From an uncultured Paracoccaceae bacterium (GTDB lineage: Bacteria; Pseudomonadota; Alphaproteobacteria; Rhodobacterales; Rhodobacteraceae), in contig CANMDF010000001.1 in NCBI GenBank assembly GCA_947496605.1, positions 992,001 to 1,056,000 on the forward strand: a stretch of DNA of 64,000 bases, written 5' to 3'. The notes below the pieces were generated by a model. It was not told the DNA's origin. It was given only the letters and a program-made list of their open reading frames with translations, and made no database searches. Shown here one piece after another: positions 18,703 through 27,545 of the stretch. The position numbers were made by a program, and so were the translations under genes. The stretch's first letter is position 1; every line of letters begins with the position of its first letter.

Positions 18703-19853
18703 GCCTGCTGGTCCCAAAAACCAGTAGCAACTTCAAGAACATAGCCTAAGTCGTGATTCGAAAGATGGGTAGAACAAGGCATTGCAAAAATACGTTGCCA
18801 CAAATCATCCGTTATAGGCATCGCGGTGCGTAGGCATTCGGCGTAGGGGCGTTGCAAATGCAGCGGCTTCCAGAAACTTCGCAAGTCAATCCCCGCATCC
18901 TGACAATGGGTACGGAAACGCAGTGCGCACGTAGCGTCGCCTCCGCGATACCAAAATCCAGAAAACCAATGCGTGGAGTCAATACTGCGGGCCTGCGGAA
19001 ATGATCCAAGAATCTCATAGCGGTCAGCAAAATCCGCGTAGGTCTTCGCAATCTTGTGCTTAGCTGATAGAAAATTTGGCAGCTGTTCCATTTGGGCCAG
19101 CCCAACAGCCGCCTCAAGATTTGTAATCCGCAGATTATACCCTACCTCGTCGTGGTCATAGTCGCGGCCTGTACGTGCTGTAGATGCAAGATGGGCTGCG
19201 CGTTCAACGATCAATTTATTTTCGCTCACAATTGCGCCACCACCGCCACAAGTCACAGTTTTATTTCCGTTGAAGGAAAAGCACAAAGCATCTGCACCGA
19301 ACTGACCCACAGGTTGGCTGCCTATCGTAGCTCCGATGGCTGCCGCAGAATCGATAATCAGTTTCAGATTATATCGGTCAGCAAGTAGCCGAAATGCAGA
19401 AATATCCACGCTGTTGCCCATGATTAGCACAGGCATCAACGCTGCCACACGTCGACCGCTCTCGCAGTGGTAACAATTCCCGTTCCGCATCTGTGTTTCT
19501 TGTTCAAGATGCTGCGCACATAAGGCCAGGTCCAAAGTCCAACTGTCGACCGTCACATCGAACAACCACGGCTGGGCTCGCGCATGAGAGATCGCATTAG
19601 CCGAAGCAATAAATGTAAGGGCAGGCACAATCACCAGATCATCGGCACCAACGCCAGATGCAGTTAGTGCCAGATGAAGGGCCGATGTACCCGATGACAA
19701 CGCCGCCGCATGGCCAGCCCCGCTGACCTCGGATAAGGCCGCTTCAAAGCGCGAAACGAATGGACCTGCCGTAGAAACGAAAGTGCTGGTTATGCATTCT
19801 TGTAAATACTTAGCTTCATTTCCGCTCAAATTGGGTACTGCAGTAGGGATCAA
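18699..19853 (-). CDS. legC: DegT/DnrJ/EryC1 aminotransferase, LegC type
   Basis: A 384-residue PLP-dependent sugar aminotransferase. It opens IPTAVPNLSGNEAKYLQECI, the pattern of the LegC/NHT_00031 subfamily, has the cofactor Asp in IIDSAAAIG (D168) and the Schiff-base lysine in FSFNGNKTVTCGGGG (K198). It would transfer an amino group to C4 of the 4-keto-6-deoxy sugar nucleotide made by LegB. The start is a TTG at 19853 with GAGGAA seven to eight bases upstream. It is followed directly (ATGA overlap) by legG and preceded at 36 bases by legF. Confidence 0.88.
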   Translation of the reverse strand: MIPTAVPNLSGNEAKYLQECITSTFVSTAGPFVSRFEAALSEVSGAGHAAALSSGTSALHLALTASGVGADDLVIVPALTFIASANAISHARAQPWLFDVTVDSWTLDLALCAQHLEQETQMRNGNCYHCESGRRVAALMPVLIMGNSVDISAFRLLADRYNLKLIIDSAAAIGATIGSQPVGQFGADALCFSFNGNKTVTCGGGGAIVSENKLIVERAAHLASTARTGRDYDHDEVGYNLRITNLEAAVGLAQMEQLPNFLSAKHKIAKTYADFADRYEILGSFPQARSIDSTHWFSGFWYRGGDATCALRFRTHCQDAGIDLRSFWKPLHLQRPYAECLRTAMPITDDLWQRIFAMPCSTHLSNHDLGYVLEVATGFWDQQA

Positions 19854-19889
19854 ACGCGGCTTCCTCTGGCAACTAGTCTTCGTACTAGG

Positions 19890-20624
19890 TTAAATTTCTA
19901 CAGCATCTGCACTATTGGATGTCAACGTTTCCTGTTGTTGTGCTGAATCTAGAATGGCCTGCGCCCTCATCAGATCCGCCGCACTGTCAATATCACAAGA
20001 CGCGTCATCTTCCATGACAAAGCCCAAAGTATCGGGCAGCAAAAAAGACCGCTCTTCTAGAAAAGCCCGCACCGCGATAAAATAGATCGCCCCGTTCAGC
20101 AAAAATGCATCCGGTAAATCTTGACGACGCGTGACCTGCGTTCCTTTTGGGATCACAGGTACCAAGGTTTGACTCGCATCGATGTGATACATCCAGAGGG
20201 GCGATTTTTGCACCTGACAAACCGACACAACGGACTTCGAATGGTGGCTCTGCATGAGCGAGAACGCCGCATCAATGTGTGCGGCCGTACGTAGCGGGGA
20301 CGTCGGCTGCAATAAGGCAAGGTAATCAAAACCAGGGTGGCCTTGCAGGGCATGGCTTACCACATCAACCGTCGATGTAGTATCACTGGCCAATTCCGCA
20401 GGCCGCCTAAAAGGGACGTCGCAGCCATACTCCTCTGCGGTCGTCATAATCTCGACGTCATCAGAAGACAAAATTACATGATCGATGCAAGACGCCTGCA
20501 AGGCGGCCTCAACGGTCCAAGCGATCAAGGGCTTCCCCCCTAACGGCAGTACATTTTTGCGCGGTAATCCCTTGGATCCGCCCCGGGCGGGGATGATAGC
20601 AAGGACGCGCGGCTTAGATATCAT
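19890..20624 (-). CDS. legF: CMP-nonulosonate cytidylyltransferase (LegF/NeuA family)
   Basis: A 244-residue nucleotidyltransferase with the CMP-sialate synthetase signature IIPARGGSKGLPRKNVLPLGGKPLI cut here to its core ARGGSKGLPRKN, plus VILSSDDVEIMTTAEEYG, LLQPTSPLRTAAHID and LNGAIYFI. It activates a nine-carbon acid with CTP; in this cluster the likely substrate is N,N'-diacetyllegionaminic acid. The ATG at 20624 overlaps the stop of an upstream 65-codon open frame. Specificity for legionaminate rather than sialate or pseudaminate is inferred from neighbours. Confidence 0.87.
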   Translation of the reverse strand: MISKPRVLAIIPARGGSKGLPRKNVLPLGGKPLIAWTVEAALQASCIDHVILSSDDVEIMTTAEEYGCDVPFRRPAELASDTTSTVDVVSHALQGHPGFDYLALLQPTSPLRTAAHIDAAFSLMQSHHSKSVVSVCQVQKSPLWMYHIDASQTLVPVIPKGTQVTRRQDLPDAFLLNGAIYFIAVRAFLEERSFLLPDTLGFVMEDDASCDIDSAADLMRAQAILDSAQQQETLTSNSADAVEI

Positions 20625-20818
20625 AACGAGACTCTTTTTTGTTGCGCGGGACGGAGCTTAACATGCACCGGACTATCAATTAAAACAGCATAGTTGCACA
20701 AATCACCATTTCTGGAGATGTCTATTATTATGTGAGGGGGTTTGGCAATCAATTCCCCGTTCAGCGGACATCTCTTACAGCTTACCAAGTGCTTTGTCCC
20801 GCATGCTAATAGCTGCAC
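20621..20818 (-). CDS. Doubtful small ORF upstream of legF
   Basis: A 65-codon open frame (MQLLACGTKHLVSCKRCPLN...) whose TGA overlaps the legF ATG as ATGA. It contains a possible CxxC pair (CKRC) and no membrane segment. It fills most of the 264-base gap between legH and legF. The overlap is the only coding argument; composition is not convincing and I recognise no family. It may be the remnant of a lost gene. Confidence 0.25.
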   Translation of the reverse strand: MQLLACGTKHLVSCKRCPLNGELIAKPPHIIIDISRNGDLCNYAVLIDSPVHVKLRPAQQKRVSL

Positions 20819-20889
20819 TATCTGTACCGCAGATGGGTCAGCAAACCATACGTCATCCGAGATGACCTAGGACCCAAGGATTGCTTGCG

Positions 20890-21534
20890 CTAGGACGAAA
20901 CAAGACGCGCTGGATGGCCTATATATGTTTGGTGTGCGTCGGTATCCTCAAATAACAGCGCACCCGCACCCAATATTGTACCGTCAGCAATCTGTCGTTC
21001 TTGTGTGATGGTAGCGCCTGCGCCAATCAAGCACCATTCGCCGATTGAAACACCACCAGCAATGCGTGCACCGGTTGCGATATGTGTGCCGTTACCGACG
21101 ACGCTGTCATGATCGACAACAGCACCAGTGTTTACAATACAGCCGGACCCAATTACGCAATTCTCAGATATAATAGCACCCGCGGCAACAAAGCTGCCCG
21201 CTTGGATCGTCGCAGTTTTTGCCACTATTGCATGCCGGTGGATCACAGCGGGTGCCAAGTCTCCCCAAAACGGCATGATGACCTGCTGCCGCAGTTGGCT
21301 GGATGGGCGGTCGACACAGCCCAAACCGGGAAAAGCGGACACATGATCTCCATATTCCGCTGTAATTGCGTAGTAGTCTTCATCTTCTCCTAACCACGCT
21401 AGTGTTTGAGGCTTCAAGGACGGCGGGCCAACGTAGCCCAAGACATCGTTTCCCTGGGCGCGAGCTGCCGCAGAAACAACCGTTGCGTGGCCACCGCCAC
21501 CCAGCAAGACCATCTTTTGCGCAAACTCAGTCAT
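20890..21534 (-). CDS. legH: NeuD/LegH-type sugar N-acetyltransferase
   Basis: A 214-residue protein with an N-terminal Rossmann-like part (MVLLGGGGHATVVSAAARAQ) and C-terminal left-handed beta-helix hexapeptide repeats (IQAGSFVAAGAIISENCVIG, CIVNTGAVVDHDSVVGNGTH, GARIAGGVSIGEWCLIGAG). The catalytic His is probably in VVDHDSVVG. NeuD/PglD/LegH enzymes acetylate the 4-amino group of the trideoxy sugar nucleotide with acetyl-CoA. The ATG at 21534 overlaps the legI stop by eight bases; a GTG at 21540 is possible. Confidence 0.85.
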   Translation of the reverse strand: MTEFAQKMVLLGGGGHATVVSAAARAQGNDVLGYVGPPSLKPQTLAWLGEDEDYYAITAEYGDHVSAFPGLGCVDRPSSQLRQQVIMPFWGDLAPAVIHRHAIVAKTATIQAGSFVAAGAIISENCVIGSGCIVNTGAVVDHDSVVGNGTHIATGARIAGGVSIGEWCLIGAGATITQERQIADGTILGAGALLFEDTDAHQTYIGHPARLVSS

Positions 21535-22591
21535 AGTCACTTCGAGTAATCATATCTTGCACAAAAACTTCTTGAAAGCTGATGTCACGGGTGCTCTTTG
21601 CACCTATCACTTCTGCGGATTGTGCTGGAGAAAGGCCCGTGCCCGGGCGTAGATATACCAAGTCATCGGCTGTAATCGGCATGTTGGCCGCGATGTCTCG
21701 GGCTGCAACAATTGAGCGACGCGCGACCTTGGCTGTATCAACCTCAGAAGGTTGGCAGGTCTTTACACCATCACCGCGGGCTTTGGACACCAATCGTACT
21801 TGAGCGATCAATTCAGCCAATGCTTGAGGTTCAAGTGATGCAGCATGATCTGGACCAGGCAAGTCTACGCTCAAGGTAAAATGCTTTTCGATAATACACG
21901 CGCCCATACCAACAGCTGCCAAAGGTATTGCATATCCCAGCGTATGATCGGACCAACCCACAAAAACATCAAGCGTTGCGGCAATCGTGTCCATGGCACG
22001 GAGGTTACATTCATCCGCTGCGGCAGGGTAATTGGAAACACAGTGCAACACAAAGATACGCGCATTGCCAGCATCGCGTATCGTTTGAACAGCGCTTACT
22101 ACTTCATCCATTTCCCCCATACCGGTGGAGAGGATCACGGGTTTTTGAGTTTGCGCAATTCTCCGCAACAAGGGCAGATGGGTCAGATCGCCTGAGCTCA
22201 CTTTATAAGCCGCGACGTCCAACGCCTCAAGCTGGTCAACAGCGTCAAAGCTGAACGGGGTCGACAGAAAGTCAATTCCTTTCTCTTGGCAATAAGCACG
22301 TAGCTCTTGGAACGCCTCCTGGCTTAATTCAAGCGACTTCAACATGTCATATTGCGAGCTGTCGTCTTGGGTGTTCATCACTTGATACAGTGCCTTGGCG
22401 GCATAATTGGTCACAAGATCATGGGCAGTGAAGGTCTGAAACTTAACCGCGTCGGCACCTGCTTGCACCGCCACATCAATCAGCTGGTAGGCTAGGCCAA
22501 GATCGCCGTTATGGTTCACCCCGATCTCTGCGATGAAATACACGCGATCTTGCACAGAAGTCGGATTATCAAAGAACGCTGCGATATCCAT
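21527..22591 (-). CDS. legI: N-acetylneuraminate/legionaminate synthase (NeuB family)
   Basis: A 354-residue enzyme with the NeuB barrel (VYFIAEIGVNHNGDLGLAYQ, GADAVKFQTFTAHDLVT, FLSTPFSFDAVDQLEAL, YKVSSGDLTHLPLLRRIA, ILSTGMGEMDEV, HCVSNYPA, WSDHTLGYAIPLAAV, EKHFTL) and a C-terminal SAF antifreeze-like domain (RRSIVAARDIAANMPITADDL). It condenses phosphoenolpyruvate with a six-carbon amino sugar to give a nonulosonic acid. The context makes 2,4-diacetamido-trideoxymannose the probable acceptor, giving legionaminic acid. It starts two bases after the legB stop. Confidence 0.92.
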   Translation of the reverse strand: MDIAAFFDNPTSVQDRVYFIAEIGVNHNGDLGLAYQLIDVAVQAGADAVKFQTFTAHDLVTNYAAKALYQVMNTQDDSSQYDMLKSLELSQEAFQELRAYCQEKGIDFLSTPFSFDAVDQLEALDVAAYKVSSGDLTHLPLLRRIAQTQKPVILSTGMGEMDEVVSAVQTIRDAGNARIFVLHCVSNYPAAADECNLRAMDTIAATLDVFVGWSDHTLGYAIPLAAVGMGACIIEKHFTLSVDLPGPDHAASLEPQALAELIAQVRLVSKARGDGVKTCQPSEVDTAKVARRSIVAARDIAANMPITADDLVYLRPGTGLSPAQSAEVIGAKSTRDISFQEVFVQDMITRSDYD

Positions 22592-22593
22592 AT

Positions 22594-23850
22594 TTATACT
22601 CGTTCGTCGAGGTTATTTTTAGCCAAGACATGTGTGTCCAAAAAGGCAGGCTCTAAGGAACCTATTTTTGCCTTGATCAAATCAAGTGTGAACATGTCGG
22701 ACGTCGCATCAGGTCCAAGCAAGTGGCGCAACCAATCGCGAAACGCGATGACCTCGACGTCTGGTGCAGGCAAATACGGGACCTCTGAAAGGCTTCCCAT
22801 TTGACCCTCGAGGGCTTGTTCTTTTCCGCCTAAGAATTCTTCATAAGGTTTTTCGCCAACCGTGTCTAAAGGCGTTAAGAGGACTGGCCATTTCTTTTGA
22901 CCGCTCAGTTCATGCACACTTGTTTTGGCCTTTGCCTCATCTGTCAGATAGACAGGCTCAAAACCATTCTCAGCAAGAAACTCCTCCAAAACGTCTTGCA
23001 GGCTGACAAGGTTCACCGCTGGATCCAGGTTGGGAATCGCGATGTGATCATTTTTGCCCAACATACCTGCCAAGAGACATAGCTGACCAGATTCCTTCAT
23101 TGATACGAAAAAGCGGCAGCAGCCTTCTGGAACAGCCAGAGGCTGATTTAAACCAAGCCGGTAAACCCATGATTGCAACAGCGATCCATTTGAGAACGCC
23201 ACGTTGGCAAAGCGGGCCGATGTAACCTGTGCATCTAAACCGCGGCGCAATGCTTGCGAAAACATGGCATGTTCCATGACCCGCTTGGTCGCCCCCATCA
23301 TTGAGCTAGGGTTGGCTGCTTTGTCGGTTGAAACATTGAACAACCGCCCCCTAAATCCTGCATCTTCAAGTCGATCGTAAAAGGTCATCAGTTTCGCAAC
23401 ATTGGTGTCTAACATTGCCGCAATGCTATGAGGGTTTTTTTCACTACGCACATGCTTCAGGGCTGCAAAATTGAAAACACCCGCATAGTTCTTATAACGC
23501 TTACCCATCCAGTCATGCGCGATCTGGGACGTGTAGTCCAAAGGCATTAGGTTGAAATCGGCAGGCACACTAAAATGGGTATTTGTTGATCGTAAGCTTC
23601 TCACCAATTCAGCCAGACCATTTTCACTAATATCGACAACATCCACGCGGCGAGGTTCAAACTGTAACAGCGTCGACAGTGTCTGCGACCCGATTGATCC
23701 CGCTGCCCCTATGAACAAGAAATCTCGTCCGCGGATCATATCACATAAAGTCGAGGAATGATCCTGACAATCCTGCGCAAAGAAACTTTGAGATCGTTTA
23801 GTGATCTGCTGCTCCAGCGGGCTGAGCTCAAAAATACTATGATGCAACAT
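22594..23850 (-). CDS. legB: SDR-type NDP-sugar 4,6-dehydratase (LegB-like)
   Basis: A 418-residue extended SDR protein from the ATG at 23850, placed just after the ptmE stop. The nucleotide-binding loop is FLFIGAAGSIGSQTLSTLLQ; NFAALKHVRSEKNP and STDKAANPSSMMGATKRVME hold the substrate and catalytic segments. The usual YxxxK tyrosine is a Met (SSMMGATK), as found in FlaA1/PglF-type 4,6-dehydratases. In the legionaminate route LegB removes water from GDP-GlcNAc to give the 4-keto-6-deoxy sugar. The C-terminal 90 residues are an extension unlike short FlaA1 proteins. Another dehydratase role is possible. Confidence 0.78.
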   Translation of the reverse strand: MLHHSIFELSPLEQQITKRSQSFFAQDCQDHSSTLCDMIRGRDFLFIGAAGSIGSQTLSTLLQFEPRRVDVVDISENGLAELVRSLRSTNTHFSVPADFNLMPLDYTSQIAHDWMGKRYKNYAGVFNFAALKHVRSEKNPHSIAAMLDTNVAKLMTFYDRLEDAGFRGRLFNVSTDKAANPSSMMGATKRVMEHAMFSQALRRGLDAQVTSARFANVAFSNGSLLQSWVYRLGLNQPLAVPEGCCRFFVSMKESGQLCLLAGMLGKNDHIAIPNLDPAVNLVSLQDVLEEFLAENGFEPVYLTDEAKAKTSVHELSGQKKWPVLLTPLDTVGEKPYEEFLGGKEQALEGQMGSLSEVPYLPAPDVEVIAFRDWLRHLLGPDATSDMFTLDLIKAKIGSLEPAFLDTHVLAKNNLDERV

Positions 23851-23851
23851 G

Positions 23852-24907
23852 CTACTCGAATAGATCCTGTGCCATTTCCCATTGAGACATCGTACCAATG
23901 TCTATCCAACGGCCTTCATGTCTAAATACGTGCTTCTTGAGCTGTTTGTCAGCATCGTCTTCAAAAATACTGGGCAGGTTGAAAAAACTGTTATGTGGGA
24001 TCTGCGCCGTCGCGCGGGCGCCCAAACAGTAAATGCCTGTGTTGATGCTAAAATCGAGGGTAGGCTTTTCTTCACTGCTAAGGTACCGACTTTGATCATC
24101 GTGCACAACCACACCATAAGGCACTTCGACGATATGCTTTCTGACCACCATCGTCGCATCCGCGCCCGTTTGCGTATGGGTATCCAAGAGGGCCGTCACA
24201 TCAAGGTCTGTGATAATGTCACCGTTGATCATAACAATTGGGTAAGTCACATCAGCGGGAAGCAGACTGATAGCGCCTCCAGTGCCCAACCGTTTTCTTT
24301 CACGGACATAGCGGATCCTCACGCCCATGGTTTCGCCGTTGCCGTAATAGTTTACTATCTGCTCACCCAAATAGTTTAGAGAAATCACAAAATCTTCAAA
24401 ACCATGTTCATTCAGCTGCGCAATAATGTGGCTAAGGATTGGTTTACCTGCCAGTTTGAGCATTGGTTTGGGGCAAGTATCAGTCAGCGGACGCAGGCGT
24501 GTACCCAAGCCCCCGGCCATGATCAGAACGGTTGGTAGCTCCCGAGGTAGCGGAGCCAGATAGAAACTGGCCACAAGTCGCCCATCGTCAACCACTGGGA
24601 TGTGGTCGATGCCCGTGTCCATCAATGTGTCTTCAGCCTGCTGATTTGTGTTTTTAGGACTGAACACAAACTTGGGGGCTCTATTGCAAGCAGCGTCTAC
24701 CGTCGCCCCTTCGAGCTTCTCATGTAGCAAGAACCTCCGAATATCGCTATCAGTCAAAATACCTACAAATCGCTGATTACTTTCGCAAACGTAAACAAGG
24801 CGTTGGCCACTTTTATTCATTGTATCCATGGCTTGCGTCAGCGGGCTTCCCACTGGCACAATCAGCAAAGCAAGATCTTGAGTTTTATAAAGCTTTAGAC
24901 GCTTCAT
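23852..24907 (-). CDS. ptmE: CBS-domain sugar nucleotidyltransferase, PtmE-like (GDP-glucosamine synthesis)
   Basis: A 351-residue protein with a tandem CBS pair (about residues 10-110; GQRLVYVCESNQRFVGILTD, DTGIDHIPVVDDGRL) fused to a GT-A-fold nucleotidyltransferase (LIMAGGLGTRLRPLTDTCPKP, VMINGDIITDLDV, DIGTMSQWEMAQDLF). This fusion is the layout of Campylobacter PtmE, which makes GDP-glucosamine for legionaminic acid. The ATG at 24907 has AAGGA eleven bases before it; an upstream ATG at 24949 is possible. Next to legB, it argues for the GDP-linked rather than UDP-linked pathway. Mannose-1-phosphate guanylyltransferase-like activity is the alternative. Confidence 0.82.
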   Translation of the reverse strand: MKRLKLYKTQDLALLIVPVGSPLTQAMDTMNKSGQRLVYVCESNQRFVGILTDSDIRRFLLHEKLEGATVDAACNRAPKFVFSPKNTNQQAEDTLMDTGIDHIPVVDDGRLVASFYLAPLPRELPTVLIMAGGLGTRLRPLTDTCPKPMLKLAGKPILSHIIAQLNEHGFEDFVISLNYLGEQIVNYYGNGETMGVRIRYVRERKRLGTGGAISLLPADVTYPIVMINGDIITDLDVTALLDTHTQTGADATMVVRKHIVEVPYGVVVHDDQSRYLSSEEKPTLDFSINTGIYCLGARATAQIPHNSFFNLPSIFEDDADKQLKKHVFRHEGRWIDIGTMSQWEMAQDLFE

Positions 24908-25211
24908 TCGTTGATCAATCCTTGTCTGTTGGCAGATCTTTGCCAACACAGCTTAGACGCAATATCGTGGAATCTTGCAAGGAAAACCGGACAGCCAGTC
25001 TGGTAACCGCGGTGCCCAAAGCTAACCCTAATGGGAATCCAGCCAAGTAGAAGTGTAATTCTTGGATGGCAAAACTGATGTGTCAGTTGCCTCATTTTGA
25101 ACGCTTCTACCTTGGCAAAGTAGCATTATTGATACTTGAGCGGTGAGGTTTACGACATATCAGGATCGACCAGTAGGCGTAGGGAAATGCGAAACCACAA
25201 TCCTACTTGGA
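24908..25211. other. Non-coding gap between flippase and ptmE genes
   Basis: About 304 bases without a supportable gene. It contains a short open frame on the minus strand with no family resemblance and atypical composition, and it probably holds a promoter or the 5' leader of the ptmE-legG gene run. No hairpin terminator was seen. Confidence 0.4.
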
Positions 25212-26450
25212 CTATGTTTGGCAATGCACTCCGGCGCGATAGCCAGCATATTTGCCAATCAGCAAACCAGTGTTGGCAACAACTAATGCTAAGGGCACCG
25301 CAAGAACTGGTGCCGCCAAAGATATTGCAAAAGCGGCGGAGATAAAGACTACAAACGCCAATATATGCGTCACGATGATCGGCTTATGGTGACCGTGCGC
25401 ATACAGCGGAAAGTGAAATACCATAGACATGCTAAGCGGGATTTGTGCGGCAAGGCATATATAGAATACTGCCATATTGGCGCCGTAGATCGGGTTTGGC
25501 AGGTAAGCCACAACCAATTGAACACCGATTACGCCCAAAATGACGAAGCCCGCGACGGCCAGATTTGTTTCACGACGCATGCGTGCGACAAGCAGTGCAA
25601 ATCCAGTGCGATTTTGTTCCTTTGCAGCAGCAATCAGTTTTGGGCTCAGGAAGGCAAATACGCCTGCCTCTAGTAAGGCGGGCAGTGTCGCGGCCATACC
25701 AGCAAAGAGCACGTAAACGCCTTGTATGTCCTCTGAGGCAAAAAACTCTATTAGATAGCGGTCAAACACGACCATTCCGCGCAATGCCAATGTGCCCAAC
25801 AGAAACGGCAGCGCGACACGAAAACCGCTTTTGACCCAGTTACGCCCATACTTAGCAACAGAACGAACACGCGGTAACTCCAAGAGTGGCGGGATAGCAA
25901 AAACGACCGCAAGTAACGCGCCTATACTCCAAGCAATCAGAACGGTTTCCATTGTCTGAAACCGTGGGTCTAACATCATCAATATCGCCACGACGATGGC
26001 CCATAACCCAAGGCGCAAGAATAACACCCACCCCGCCAGAACAACGCGTTCCATCATAACCAAAATGCGGTAAATTTCTTGCCCGATATGTTCGAGGGTC
26101 AAGATAGCAAAGAACATTCCTGCGATATGCCACGGCAAAAGGTCTGCCATGAAGACTATCATCAAGAACGGTATCGCAAGAACGTAGATTACTAGATAAG
26201 TGGATATGCTGGCACGCAAGATATCCCACCTGTCTTCCAAAGCGGCACGTTTGAATTCACGGTTCGAAAATAGATGGAAATCCATCCCCATGAAAAGAGT
26301 ACCGTAACTGACTGTAGCTGCGATCAACCCATAAAGCCCTACATCGGCAGGGCTCAGGTAGAATGCCAGCCAGAAAAACAGCAGAAACCGTGCACCAAGA
26401 GCGCTGATGCGTAATGCAAGGCTCAATACTCTGTCACGACGCCAAGCCAT
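25212..26450 (-). CDS. Wzx-type oligosaccharide flippase
   Basis: A 412-residue membrane protein with about twelve hydrophobic helices, opening MAWRRDRVLSLALRISALGA and LLFFWLAFYLSPADVGLYGL, the pattern of polysaccharide transporters of the MOP superfamily. Arg/Lys-rich loops occur between helices (SNREFKRAALEDRWD). It should move the undecaprenyl-linked repeat unit across the inner membrane. It starts three bases after the reductase gene stop, so is in the same transcript. Confidence 0.83.
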   Translation of the reverse strand: MAWRRDRVLSLALRISALGARFLLFFWLAFYLSPADVGLYGLIAATVSYGTLFMGMDFHLFSNREFKRAALEDRWDILRASISTYLVIYVLAIPFLMIVFMADLLPWHIAGMFFAILTLEHIGQEIYRILVMMERVVLAGWVLFLRLGLWAIVVAILMMLDPRFQTMETVLIAWSIGALLAVVFAIPPLLELPRVRSVAKYGRNWVKSGFRVALPFLLGTLALRGMVVFDRYLIEFFASEDIQGVYVLFAGMAATLPALLEAGVFAFLSPKLIAAAKEQNRTGFALLVARMRRETNLAVAGFVILGVIGVQLVVAYLPNPIYGANMAVFYICLAAQIPLSMSMVFHFPLYAHGHHKPIIVTHILAFVVFISAAFAISLAAPVLAVPLALVVANTGLLIGKYAGYRAGVHCQT

Positions 26451-26453
26451 TTA

Positions 26454-27311
26454 TTAGGAAACGCCTTTGAGCAACGTCGCAACCTGCGCAATGCCTTCAT
26501 CAATATCCATAGTCGGCAAGCCCAACGTCTTGGCATAACGTGTGTCCAACACAGTGCTCTTGGGGCGGATAATTTCACCTTCAGGAGCATCAACAATAGA
26601 CACGTCCACGTACCCCGGACGCAGGTGCGCGATGGTCTTGAGCAAGAAATCGGCTTTGGAAAGCTGCTCCTCACATCCAATGTTGATGCGCCCGCGCAGG
26701 TCTTTCATCATTACAATCTCAATCGCGTCGGACAGCTGAAAAATACTGACGGGATTGAAGATCATGTCCTGATAACCAATCAACGGCTTGCCTTTTGCCA
26801 ACGTGTCCGCGATCCATTCAAATAGGCTATTGCCTGGGCGCGTTAGGTTAAAGCCATAGATGTTGGTGCGTAAAACCACCCCGTCGTTGTTTAAGACAGG
26901 TGCTTCGCCCATCAGCTTGGTCAGGGCATAGACATTGAGTGGCGATGGAGCGCACGTTTCGCTGTAACCGTTACTAGGCGGGCTGAAACCGTCGAATACA
27001 GAGTCCGTTGAGATATAGATCTGTCGCTCATTTCGCTGCGCCAACAGCGCGCTAAGTGAGATGTGTAATTTATAGGCTTTGTCGACTTGACGGTGACACG
27101 TTTGCAAGTTGGTCAATGCGGCAGCGTTCACGCATACATCGGCGCCGATCTTGTCCAAAAGAGGGTTCAAGTCGGGGTCCAATAGATCACAATGATGACT
27201 AACATAAGGACCGTTCTGGCGTGCAATACCAATAACATCATGCCGTTGTGCCATATGCTTGCATAAGGCCGATCCCAACATACCGGCAGCCCCAAGGACA
27301 ACAACTTTCAA
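26454..27311 (-). CDS. RmlD-like NDP-sugar 4-keto reductase (SDR)
   Basis: A 285-residue SDR with the RmlD layout: VVVLGAAGMLGSALCKHMAQ (NAD(P) loop), VNAAALTNLQTCHR, YISTDSVFDGFSPPSNGYSE, and YALTKLMGE as the YxxxK pair. It probably reduces the 4-keto group of a 6-deoxy sugar nucleotide, possibly the product of the FnlA-like enzyme at 29258-30274, as WbvR-type reductases do in L-QuiNAc synthesis. The start is a TTG at 27311 with GAAGGG about eight bases upstream. Product identity is inferred. Confidence 0.75.
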   Translation of the reverse strand: MKVVVLGAAGMLGSALCKHMAQRHDVIGIARQNGPYVSHHCDLLDPDLNPLLDKIGADVCVNAAALTNLQTCHRQVDKAYKLHISLSALLAQRNERQIYISTDSVFDGFSPPSNGYSETCAPSPLNVYALTKLMGEAPVLNNDGVVLRTNIYGFNLTRPGNSLFEWIADTLAKGKPLIGYQDMIFNPVSIFQLSDAIEIVMMKDLRGRINIGCEEQLSKADFLLKTIAHLRPGYVDVSIVDAPEGEIIRPKSTVLDTRYAKTLGLPTMDIDEGIAQVATLLKGVS

Positions 27312-27314
27312 AAC

Positions 27315-27518
27315 TTAACCCTTCTCATTGACGGGTCTACCCTCTGCACTTGATGGTGCAAAAACACAAAGCAGACCAATAGAAATATACTGCAGATTGG
27401 AAAGTTCTTCATTGAGGATTGCGGATCGAATAAAATCGCATGTCCAAAAAGCGAGACGCAGCAGCATCGCAACGCCGAAGAAATGACTGATGGCGTGCAA
27501 TGAGCCACGTAGAACCAT
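27315..27518 (-). CDS. Possible small membrane protein in polysaccharide cluster
   Basis: A 67-codon open frame (MVLRGSLHAISHFFGVAMLL...) with two hydrophobic stretches, lying between the GT2 gene and the RmlD-like gene in an otherwise empty 234-base gap. Its last codons provide the ribosome binding site of the reductase gene. A longer 85-codon frame in another phase covers the same ground but is rich in Cys and looks non-coding. No family recognised; it may be a degraded gene. Confidence 0.3.
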   Translation of the reverse strand: MVLRGSLHAISHFFGVAMLLRLAFWTCDFIRSAILNEELSNLQYISIGLLCVFAPSSAEGRPVNEKG

Positions 27519-27545
27519 GCCAATTTAATGTAGATCTGCCAAGGT

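Noticed and set aside
24904-25095. 63-codon frame ending in the ptmE start
   Set aside because: Composition is unlike a protein from this genome; the overlap can occur by chance.
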